From: an uncultured Sutterella sp. | GTDB taxonomy: Bacteria; Pseudomonadota; Gammaproteobacteria; Burkholderiales; Burkholderiaceae_F | DNA: 6,578 bases | Direction: 5' to 3' | Assembly: GCA_900544335.1 (NCBI GenBank) | Contig: UQUS01000040.1 | Span: forward strand, 1 to 6,578 | Part shown: one piece after another, positions 1-5,606 of the stretch | Position numbering within the stretch: the first letter of the stretch is position 1 | How the letters are laid out: every line of letters begins with the position of its first letter | Program-made: the position numbers and the translations under genes | Notes under the pieces: generated by a model | Databases searched by the model: none | What the model saw: the letters and a program-made list of their open reading frames with translations, nothing else | Told to the model about the DNA's origin: nothing

Positions 1-1
1 T

Positions 2-646
2 GCCCTGATGTTGCGCGAAGGTGAAGTAAGCGCCGAAGCCAAAGCCCTTTTTGCAGCCTACGAGGCCAAGGGAAGTATTCCTCTTTTTACGCTCAAAGAA
101 TCCCTTTTCGAAGCCGCCTCGCCTGTTAAGCACGGGGTCGGTATTTGTATTGAATTAGCCGTCCCGAAAGAAGAGCTTCCCGGCGCGGCACTTAGCGTCG
201 ATGCCGTATATTTGGACGGCGTGCAGGACGCGGGAAACGTCGGCACGATACTGCGTACGGCACTTGCCGCGGGCGTGCGCTATGCCGCGCTTTCCCCTAA
301 AACCTCGCGCGTCTGGAGCCCTAAGGTTCTGCGGGCTGCGATGGGCGCGCACTTTTCGATGACGCTTTTTGAGGATGTTCCGGCAGAGAATTTGGCGCAG
401 ATTTTTTCTTCCAAGCGCCTTGCAGCCGATGCGCGCGGGGGTTCAGACCTCTTTCGATCGGAAGGCTGGGAGAAAAGTCCGACGGTCTGGATGTTCGGAG
501 CCGAAGGACCGGGGCTTTCCGATGAGGCGCTTTCTGTGAGTAAGGAGCGTTTTTTAATTCCGATTGAAAGCGACTGCGAGTCCCTCAATGTGGCTGCTGC
601 TGCTGCTGTGTGTCTTTTCGAGCAGAAAAGAAGGCGCCTTCTCTGA
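2..646 (+). CDS. SpoU/TrmH-family RNA 2'-O-methyltransferase, 5'-truncated by the window edge
   Basis: This is the C-terminal part of a SPOUT-class, SAM-dependent RNA 2'-O-ribose methyltransferase acting in the cytoplasm on rRNA or tRNA. The frame is open to base 2, and the first ATG (8) lies inside what should be the N-terminal region, so the true start is upstream of the window. Counting from that ATG, all three SpoU motifs are present. Motif 1 is LDGVQDAGNVGTILRTA (69-85, with the family Asn77 and Arg83). Motif 2 is WMFGAEGPGLS (161-171). Motif 3 runs from IPIESDCESLNV (184-195) into an Ala-rich helix. The last two form the trefoil-knot cofactor site in this family. RlmB/TrmH-type enzymes are usually about 240-270 residues, so only some 30-60 residues are missing, including much of any substrate-binding N-domain. 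I cannot tell RlmB, TrmH and paralogues apart. The gene ends convergently with the HU gene. Confidence 0.9.
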   Translation, partial: ALMLREGEVSAEAKALFAAYEAKGSIPLFTLKESLFEAASPVKHGVGICIELAVPKEELPGAALSVDAVYLDGVQDAGNVGTILRTALAAGVRYAALSPKTSRVWSPKVLRAAMGAHFSMTLFEDVPAENLAQIFSSKRLAADARGGSDLFRSEGWEKSPTVWMFGAEGPGLSDEALSVSKERFLIPIESDCESLNVAAAAAVCLFEQKRRRLL

Positions 647-681
647 AACGGACGGTTAAAAGCGCGTCACGGACTTTCTTA

Positions 682-710
682 GAGAAAACCGGGCTTCTCG
701 GCGGCTTTTT
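682..710 (+). terminator. possible weak terminator of the RNA methyltransferase gene
   Basis: About 36 bases after the methyltransferase stop, GAGAA (682-686) can pair with TTCTC (695-699) around an 8-base loop. An alternative CCGG/CTCGG pairing is also possible. A run of five T follows at 706-710, but GGCGGC separates it from the stem. The stem is short and the geometry imperfect, so this may be only part of a two-sided convergent termination zone shared with the HU terminator. Confidence 0.3.
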
Positions 711-711
711 C

Positions 712-741
712 AAATAAAAACGCCGGCGACAGGGCCGGCGT
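712..741 (-). terminator. Rho-independent terminator of the HU gene
   Basis: Read on the minus strand, ACGCCGGC (741-734) pairs perfectly over 8 bp with GCCGGCGT (727-720) around a 6-base loop. It is followed at once by TTTT and an ATTT stretch (719-712). It begins 25 bases after the HU stop codon. A GC-rich stem followed by a U-tract is the standard intrinsic terminator. It also insulates HU from the convergent methyltransferase gene, and the stem could work in both directions. Confidence 0.92.
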
Positions 742-766
742 CTTCACTTACCCGAACTAGGGCAAA

Positions 767-1036
767 TTAGAGGGCATCCTTGAAGGCCTTGCCCGGCTTG
801 AACTTGGGCAACTTGGAAGCCTTAATCTTGATGGCTTCGCCGGTCTGGGGATTGCGACCCGTGCGGGCAGAACGCTTGGCAACGCAGAATGTGCCGAAGC
901 CGATTAACTGGACTTCGCCGCCTTTTTTCAAGGTCTTCTTCGTTGTTTCGATAAAAGCCTTCAACGCAGCTTCGGCCTTTGTCTTGGGAAGGTCAGCCTG
1001 TTTGGCAATCGCTTCAACCAGTTCACTTTTGTTCAT
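767..1036 (-). CDS. hup: HU-family histone-like DNA-binding protein
   Basis: This is a small basic nucleoid protein that binds and bends DNA as a dimer. At 89 residues it has the normal HU length (about 90). The N-terminal helical dimerisation part starts MNKSELVEAIAKQADLPKTKAEAALKAF, here broken as MNKSELVEAIAK then QADLPKTKAEAALKAF. The family signature GFGTFCVAKRSARTGRNPQT (about 46-65) includes the RTGRNP segment of the flexible DNA-binding arm, and the C-terminal strand/helix reads FKPGKAFKDAL. HU is distinguished from IHF by this typical RTGRNPQTGE arm. The Cys in GFGTFCV replaces the usual Glu/Lys of many HUs. The ATG at 1036 is supported by AAGGAG (1048-1043) seven bases upstream. The gene lies downstream of argH on the same strand, but the argH terminator and about 250 bp between them suggest its own promoter. 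Betaproteobacterial HupB is the closest remembered match. Confidence 0.95.
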   Translation of the reverse strand: MNKSELVEAIAKQADLPKTKAEAALKAFIETTKKTLKKGGEVQLIGFGTFCVAKRSARTGRNPQTGEAIKIKASKLPKFKPGKAFKDAL

Positions 1037-1061
1037 GTATGTTCTCCTTGGAACAGATAGA

Positions 1062-1082
1062 CCCTCGTTTTTTCCCCGAGGG
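1062..1082 (-). promoter_or_regulatory. hairpin in the HU 5' untranslated region
   Basis: CCCTCG (1062-1067) and CGAGGG (1077-1082) form a perfect 6-bp stem with a 9-base loop. In the HU transcript it sits about 14 bases upstream of the ribosome binding site. No U-tract follows on the minus strand, so it is not a terminator. It could stabilise the mRNA 5' end. Function unknown. Confidence 0.45.
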
Positions 1083-1097
1083 AGTTGGGTACTTACT

Positions 1098-1110
1098 CGG
1101 ATAATATCCG
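1098..1110 (-). promoter_or_regulatory. candidate HU -10 region inside a 13-bp inverted repeat
   Basis: CGGATA-A-TATCCG is a perfect 6+1+6 inverted repeat. On the minus strand it contains TATTAT, a reasonable -10 hexamer, which would start HU transcription near 1093 and give a 5' leader of about 55-60 nt. No good -35 hexamer is found 16-18 bases upstream (TAGGAA at best), so the promoter is tentative. The symmetry would suit an activator or repressor site. Confidence 0.35.
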
Positions 1111-1247
1111 TTTTACGCCGATTTTCCTAGGCTTTTTCGTCAATTTCTCTGAAAGGGTCGGAGAAACACAGGAATTTGCCGAGCCGCTCACGGACAGGCA
1201 CGACGCTTGCCATATCGTAGGCGTCATTTACAACCCGGAAGCAGCCG

Positions 1248-1276
1248 AAAAGATTGCGGAGCTTACCCCGCAATCT
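1248..1276 (-). terminator. Rho-independent terminator of argH
   Basis: On the minus strand AGATTGCGG (1276-1268) pairs over 9 bp with CCGCAATCT (1259-1251) around an 8-base loop, and the final T is extended by TTT (1250-1248). The stem begins 14 bases after the argH stop codon. The U-run is only four long, so readthrough into the HU gene is possible, but the stem is long and perfect. Confidence 0.8.
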
Positions 1277-1290
1277 CATTCGGGAGAAAC

Positions 1291-2697
<1,407 letters not shown>

Positions 2698-2700
2698 CGT

Positions 2701-2710
2701 CCTTCCTCCC
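2701..2710 (-). promoter_or_regulatory. argH ribosome binding site
   Basis: GGGAGGAAGG on the minus strand places its GGAGG core seven bases before the ATG at 2697. It decides the argH start against the upstream in-frame ATGs at 2757 and 2730, which have no such site. Confidence 0.85.
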
Positions 2711-2717
2711 TGATAAG

Positions 2718-2740
2718 ATTTTGTCGACATATTATTCTCG
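2718..2740 (+). repeat. TGTCGACA operator-like module, copy 1 (argH side)
   Basis: This 23-base block is centred on the perfect palindrome TGTCGACA (2722-2729). It matches the reverse complement of 2937-2959 at 19 of 23 positions. On the minus strand it reads AGAATAATATGTCGACA, i.e. the argH -10 followed directly by the palindrome, which would cover the transcription start. This is the classic place for a repressor site. Confidence 0.65.
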
Positions 2741-2757
2741 CTTGACGAGAGGGTCAA
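2729..2757 (-). promoter_or_regulatory. argH promoter
   Basis: On the minus strand TTGACC (2757-2752) is a 5/6 match to the -35 consensus. After exactly 17 bases comes TAATAT (2734-2729) as -10, so transcription would start near 2722, giving a leader of about 25 nt. The spacer contains the short inverted repeat TCTCG-CTTGA-CGAGA (2736-2750), a possible operator. The -10 abuts the palindrome TGTCGACA (2722-2729). Confidence 0.7.
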
Positions 2758-2788
2758 ACAAATTGTTGATTTGATTATCGCCTAAACG

Positions 2789-2804
2789 GCCCGATGAATC
2801 GGGC
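2789..2804. repeat. inverted repeat upstream of argH
   Basis: GCCCGAT and ATCGGGC are perfect 7-bp arms separated by GA. It sits about 30 bases upstream of the argH -35. It could be an operator, or a small hairpin if transcribed, but no T-run adjoins it on either strand, so it is not an intrinsic terminator. Confidence 0.5.
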
Positions 2805-2917
2805 AATAGTGAAGGGGAACCCCGGAATTTCACAAGTACGACGAAAAACTTCCGCAACTTGTTGGGGAAAGACGCCGGTTCATCAATCGAACAGGCATGT
2901 CCTTCAAATTTCCGGTT

Positions 2918-2948
2918 TTCACATTTTTTTCCGTGAGTAGAATAAAAT
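2918..2948 (+). promoter_or_regulatory. candidate promoter of the GntR gene
   Basis: TAAAAT (2943-2948) is the -10 candidate because it occupies the same place in the shared module as the argH -10. TTCACA (2918-2923) is a 5/6 match to -35, but the 19-base spacing is long. An alternative is TTTTCA (2916-2921) with TAGAAT (2938-2943) at 16 bases. Transcription would start near 2950-2956 and give a leader of about 85 nt. Confidence 0.45.
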
Positions 2949-2959
2949 GTCGACAAATT
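2937..2959 (-). repeat. TGTCGACA operator-like module, copy 2 (GntR side)
   Basis: This copy is inverted relative to copy 1, with the palindrome at 2948-2955. On the + strand it reads AGAATAAAATGTCGACA, so the GntR -10 region and the palindrome have the same arrangement as at argH. The copies are about 226 bp apart and point away from each other. Confidence 0.65.
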
Positions 2960-2976
2960 CATGCAAATCCCCGAAC

Positions 2977-3016
2977 CTGACACGTCACAAAGTGGACTTT
3001 CGCTTTCTGACACGTC
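2977..3016 (+). repeat. CTGACACGTC direct repeat before the GntR gene
   Basis: The 10-mer CTGACACGTC occurs at 2977-2986 and 3007-3016, exactly 30 bp apart (about three helical turns). Each contains the half-sites TGAC-AC-GTC(A/C), a near-palindrome. The copies lie in the predicted leader of the GntR gene, so they could be autoregulatory or road-block operator sites. They differ from the TGTCGACA modules. Confidence 0.55.
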
Positions 3017-3038
3017 CAGCGTAAGGTTGTAATTGGCT

Positions 3039-3710
3039 ATGACCGATTCCCAAGACACCGCACTTTTAAGCGAAATCCATGCTTTCCTGGTGACACAAGC
3101 CCGATCCGGCGACAAGATGGATACCGAAACGAAGCTTGCAAAACGGTTTCGGGTATCGCGCTACCGGGTGCGGCTCGTCCTAGACAAACTCACCCAAATG
3201 GGAATTCTTTCGCGGGTCCAAAAGCGCGGCATGACGCTTGATAAAGTCTCTCCGGAAAAACTTGCAGACAACTTTAGTACACAGTTGACGCTTTCTGGCA
3301 TTGAGTTAAGAGAGTTTCTGGAAGCAAGAATCGCACTGGCCGATGAAATGGCGTCCCTTATCGTGATGCGTGTCACATCGGCCTCTCTTGAAACGCTTCA
3401 AGACCTTTTGTCTCAAATGCAAGGCGCCGAGGAAGTCAAACCGGCGGCTTTTCTCTTGCATCGTGAGTTTTTGAAAGCACTCTACGCGGCTTCAGGCAAT
3501 CGTGTGCTCGAGGCTTATGCGCTTGCGCTTGAGAAAAGTTGGCAAGGTTTTATCGGCGAAGCGGGCAACATCAAGGCCAGGATGCCGGAAACCCTCGTCG
3601 ATGCCGACAAAGAGATTCTTAAGGCGCTTCGAATTTGCGATGCACGGGGTCTTGCCGAAGTCCTCGGTCGAGCGTTGCGCGAGGAGATGCTGCCACTGAT
3701 TGAGCATTGA
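3039..3710 (+). CDS. GntR-family transcriptional regulator, FadR/FCD subfamily
   Basis: The product is 223 residues, the usual length for the FCD subfamily. The N-terminal winged helix-turn-helix covers about 10-70: ETKLAKRFRVSRYRVRLVLD (30-49) corresponds to the usual ELA..FGVSR.PVREAL, and MGILSRVQKRGMTL to the wing. Residues about 85-220 are the all-helical effector domain, with ELREFLEARIALADEMASL (89-107) as in FCD proteins. The domain normally binds a metal through Asp and three His. Here HREF (His141) is kept, but the expected C-terminal His positions appear as DADKEI (188-193) and ALREE (212-216), so the ligand set looks lost. An in-frame TTG at 3033 is an alternative start: AAGG (3023-3026) is 6 bases from the TTG but 12 from the ATG. 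Divergent from argH; effector and targets unknown, though control of the shared intergenic region is likely. Confidence 0.85.
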   Translation: MTDSQDTALLSEIHAFLVTQARSGDKMDTETKLAKRFRVSRYRVRLVLDKLTQMGILSRVQKRGMTLDKVSPEKLADNFSTQLTLSGIELREFLEARIALADEMASLIVMRVTSASLETLQDLLSQMQGAEEVKPAAFLLHREFLKALYAASGNRVLEAYALALEKSWQGFIGEAGNIKARMPETLVDADKEILKALRICDARGLAEVLGRALREEMLPLIEH

Positions 3711-3741
3711 CAAAAGAGGGCACGGAGCGGAAAGTCCTTTT

Positions 3742-3752
3742 AATTTGTCGAC
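3742..3752 (-). repeat. third GTCGACAAATT site downstream of the GntR gene
   Basis: On the minus strand this is GTCGACAAATT, identical over 11 bases to copy 2 (2949-2959). The palindrome is broken (GGTCGACA instead of TGTCGACA). It sits 32 bases after the GntR stop, at the border between conserved and accessory sequence. No GntR terminator is obvious here. Confidence 0.4.
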
Positions 3753-3863
3753 CACTACTGTTCAAAACGAAAATTCATACAATTCGCAGACCGAAAATCG
3801 GCGTAAAGAAGAAAATTCTGTTGAAAATTAGGTGGTTCTAGCTCTTGGAGGAGACGGGATCAC

Positions 3864-3912
3864 GGTGAGTGCGTATATTGAAAGCTTCCCAACTGTTCAA
3901 TTCGCACTCACC
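3864..3912 (+). repeat. long hairpin over the transposase start
   Basis: GGTGAGTGCG (3864-3873) pairs perfectly with CGCACTCACC (3903-3912). Inside it, ATTGAA (3877-3882) pairs with TTCAAT (3896-3901), giving about 16 bp with a small asymmetric bulge and a 13-base loop. The stem covers the GTG start candidate (3865) and ends exactly before an in-frame ATG (3913). Such fold-back structures are known in insertion sequences to block transposase translation from outside transcripts. Confidence 0.65.
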
Positions 3913-4300
3913 ATGAAATCTGCAGGAATCAGTGTCTTTGCACAACTAATCCGGCTGTTGCCGATGGCCGATTTTGAGGGGCTTGCCTCTCGCCACACAA
4001 AATCTTTTTGTAATTCGCGCAAGTTCACAGCACGAGATTATTTCACTGCCATCTTATTCGGACAACTCTCAGGGGCAACATCTCTGTGAGAGTTGGTTCT
4101 TGGTCTTGAGGCAGCGGGAGGAAAGATGCTTCACACCGGTAGCAAGGCCATGAAGCTCAGTACGTTGGCCTATAACAATAATATCGCCAACCTTCGGCTA
4201 TTTCGCGACTTCTACTATCAATTTCTCCACAGAGTACAAAACGAAATCGGCTTGGATCTCGACCCTCGATTTACGCAATCGCTCTACTCGTTGTACCCAA
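3865..4300 (+). pseudogene. IS4-family transposase remnant, N-terminal part only
   Basis: The reading frame encodes a recognisable DUF4372/IS4 N-terminus: GISVFAQLIRLLP, then ARDYFTAILFGQLSGATSL, a stop (4087-4089), then in the same frame ELVLGLEAAGGKMLHTG, LSTLAYNNNIANLRLFRDFY and FTQSLYSL. In IS4 relatives the broken position is SLR(D/E), so TGA most likely came from CGA by one C-to-T change. Similarity stops near 4295, just before the first catalytic Asp is expected (usually SLD). The rest of that frame, to 4449, looks unrelated. The start is uncertain: GGAGGAG (3847-3853) favours GTG at 3865, with ATG at 3913 as alternative. It cannot make an active transposase. Confidence 0.8.
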
Positions 4301-4483
4301 GCCAACCATCACGGTTTTTGAAGCCAGAGCTAAGCCCTAAAAAAACATGTGTTCGGCTCTGTGAAACCACCGTTCGGATTCCGTGGGATTTTGCAAAGAT
4401 TTCTTCAGGTTTTCACTTAAGGGTTTTAAAGCCCGAGGTTTTTCCTTAGTATCCTGATAACCAAACGCAAAGGATGACGCCTA

Positions 4484-5461
4484 ATGACTGCGACAAACGA
4501 AACTTTAGTTGACGAATCTTTCCTCCTATATAAGATTTTGCGGCGCATTCCTTACGGGCGTTGGATTTCGACAATTGATATTGCCAATGAACTTGAAGCT
4601 AGTGGCGTCGAAATCAGCACACGGCGCCTACAGCGCTTTTTAAAGCGCATCAGTTCCGATGAGGAGTTCTGCGTTCTTTGCGATGTACGCTCAAAGCCCT
4701 ATGGATATCGGCGCTTTAAACGGGAATCGGATTTACCTGAGGTAAGCCTAAAAGCCGAAGAGGCTCTTGTCTTGCGCCTATCTGAAGAGCGTCTGAAGTA
4801 CCTTTTGCCAAGCCCCGTAATTGATAGCCTAAGACCGATTTTCGATCGCGCGCGAGAACTGATGAAAGAAGAGGCCACAAAGGGAGCGTCGGCAGCCTGG
4901 TTCAAAAAGGTTGCTGTTGTTCCCGCTACCGTCTCTGTGATGTCGCCAGCAATCTTACCTCGGATTTTTACGGTGGTAAGCCGTGCGCTTTGGAAAAATA
5001 CGAAAATTGAAATTGCGTATTTAAATAGCGAAGAGCTTAAGGTTAGCGGCGTCGTGTCTCCTTTAGGCATTGTGCAGCAAGAGCAGCGTATTTATCTAGT
5101 CTGTATCTTCGATGGCTACACAGATATTCGCCACCTTGCCTTACACCGCATTCAGAGCGCAAAAGAAACCGAGTTTCTTGCTGAGCGCCCCAAGAACTTT
5201 TCGTTGGATGCCTATGTGAAGTCTCGGCACTTTAACTTTAGCAACGGCGGGAAAGTGCGCCTTTCCTTTAACTCAACAGATAAGCACTTAAAGCAGTACT
5301 TAACAGAAACGCCTGTTAACCGCACGCAAAAGATTACAGACCTTGGCAAAGGTGCCTTCGCATTAGAAGCGACTCTTGACGATACCTCGCTTATTGATGC
5401 ATGGATTGCGGCTTGGGGCAAGGAGCGCTTTAAAAAGCTAAAAAAGATGCCCATTAAGTAA
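4484..5461 (+). CDS. WYL-domain transcriptional regulator (YafY/YfjR type)
   Basis: The product is 325 residues, the normal length for single-copy WYL regulators, with the full three-part layout. A winged helix-turn-helix covers about 12-80; GVEISTRRLQRFLKRIS (41-57) is the recognition region and RSKPYGYRRF (69-78) is typical of this subfamily. A linker has LKAEEALVLRLSEERLKYLLP (89-109). The WYL core is about 160-230, PLGIVQQEQRIYLVCIFDGY (193-212) then RHLALHRI (216-223). The name-giving Trp is Ile here (I-Y-L, 203-205). The C-terminal WCX domain (about 256-320) has YLTETPVNRTQ and DAWIAAWG. ATG 4484 is preceded by AAGGA (4470-4474) at 9 bases. Relatives occur in prophages and beside defence genes (BrxR/CapW are WYL repressors that sense nucleic acid or nucleotide signals). 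The gene 145 bp downstream is the obvious partner or target. Confidence 0.88.
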   Translation: MTATNETLVDESFLLYKILRRIPYGRWISTIDIANELEASGVEISTRRLQRFLKRISSDEEFCVLCDVRSKPYGYRRFKRESDLPEVSLKAEEALVLRLSEERLKYLLPSPVIDSLRPIFDRARELMKEEATKGASAAWFKKVAVVPATVSVMSPAILPRIFTVVSRALWKNTKIEIAYLNSEELKVSGVVSPLGIVQQEQRIYLVCIFDGYTDIRHLALHRIQSAKETEFLAERPKNFSLDAYVKSRHFNFSNGGKVRLSFNSTDKHLKQYLTETPVNRTQKITDLGKGAFALEATLDDTSLIDAWIAAWGKERFKKLKKMPIK

Positions 5462-5503
5462 CTCCAAAAAGTGCGTTACGTCGCTTAAAACTTGCGAAAA
5501 CAC

Positions 5504-5516
5504 CTTTGCTGCAAAG
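5504..5516 (+). promoter_or_regulatory. inverted repeat between the WYL gene and the AAA+ gene
   Basis: CTTTGC-T-GCAAAG is a perfect 6+1+6 inverted repeat, followed by TAAAAAAT (5517-5524). With TTGCGA (5492-5497) upstream, a weak promoter with 19-base spacing is conceivable, and the repeat would then lie in its spacer as an operator. WYL repressors commonly bind inverted repeats ahead of the genes they guard. There is no T-run on the + strand, so it is not a terminator of the WYL gene. Confidence 0.4.
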
Positions 5517-5591
5517 TAAAAAATCTGAGTGATTTTCATGCGTCACCAATTGACGCAACCGACCTTACGCTTCGAGTATCAGAGACTCATA

Positions 5592-5606
5592 GTTGAGGTA
5601 TTCGAA
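5592..5606 (+). promoter_or_regulatory. ribosome binding site of the AAA+-like gene
   Basis: TGAGG at 5594-5598 lies eight bases upstream of ATG 5607. The alternative starts GTG 5529 and ATG 5538 are preceded only by A-rich sequence, which favours the shorter protein. Confidence 0.5.

Larger units (their letters stand above)
2698..3038. other. divergent intergenic region between argH and the GntR gene
   Basis: No gene is supported in these 341 bases. The minus-strand open frame at 3115-2732 matches nothing I recognise and overlaps both promoters. The region holds the argH promoter, a TGTCGACA module at each end, and a 7+2+7 inverted repeat GCCCGAT-GA-ATCGGGC (2789-2804). It also holds a likely GntR promoter around 2918-2948 and a 10-bp direct repeat before the GntR start. 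The middle (about 2805-2915) shows no further structure that I could support. Confidence 0.7.
3831..4371 (+). mobile_element. degenerate, internally deleted IS4-family insertion sequence
   Basis: The segment contains an IS4-type transposase fragment (next entry). It is bounded by a short terminal inverted repeat: GGTGGTT at 3831-3837 and its complement AACCACC at 4365-4371 (8 of the first 10 positions match). If these are the true ends, the element is about 540 bp against about 1.3-1.6 kb for intact IS4-family members, so most of the transposase gene and the DDE domain are gone. No target-site duplication is visible at these borders. The 7-bp match is weak evidence, and the real ends may lie elsewhere. 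Confidence 0.6.

Noticed and set aside
2698..2757. N-terminal extension of ArgH by 20 residues, starting at ATG 2757
   Set aside because: The strong RBS lies just before ATG 2697, the extension has no family similarity, and it overlaps the predicted promoter.
2758..2830. ArgR operator (ARG box) ahead of argH
   Set aside because: No pair matching the TGAAT..ATTCA-type consensus was found near the promoter.
2732..3115. 127-codon minus-strand frame in the argH-GntR intergenic region
   Set aside because: No RBS, no recognisable domain, and it overlaps the start of the GntR gene and both promoters; it looks like chance.
3711..3741. Terminator of the GntR gene (AAAAGAGG with CCTTTT)
   Set aside because: The arms pair only with a bulge around a long loop, and no uninterrupted T-run follows.
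4421..4443. Hairpin GGGTTT/AAGCCC followed by TTTTT before the WYL gene as a terminator
   Set aside because: The stem is short, A/T-rich with a G-T pair, and GAGG separates it from the T-run; too weak to list.
4301..4449. Continuation of the transposase frame to 4449 as a separate small protein
   Set aside because: After about 4295 the translation loses IS4 similarity, has no RBS or start of its own and crosses the proposed element end.
5529..5606. 26-residue longer N-terminus for the AAA+-like protein from GTG 5529
   Set aside because: No ribosome binding site precedes GTG 5529 or ATG 5538, whereas ATG 5607 has TGAGG at good spacing; not fully excluded.
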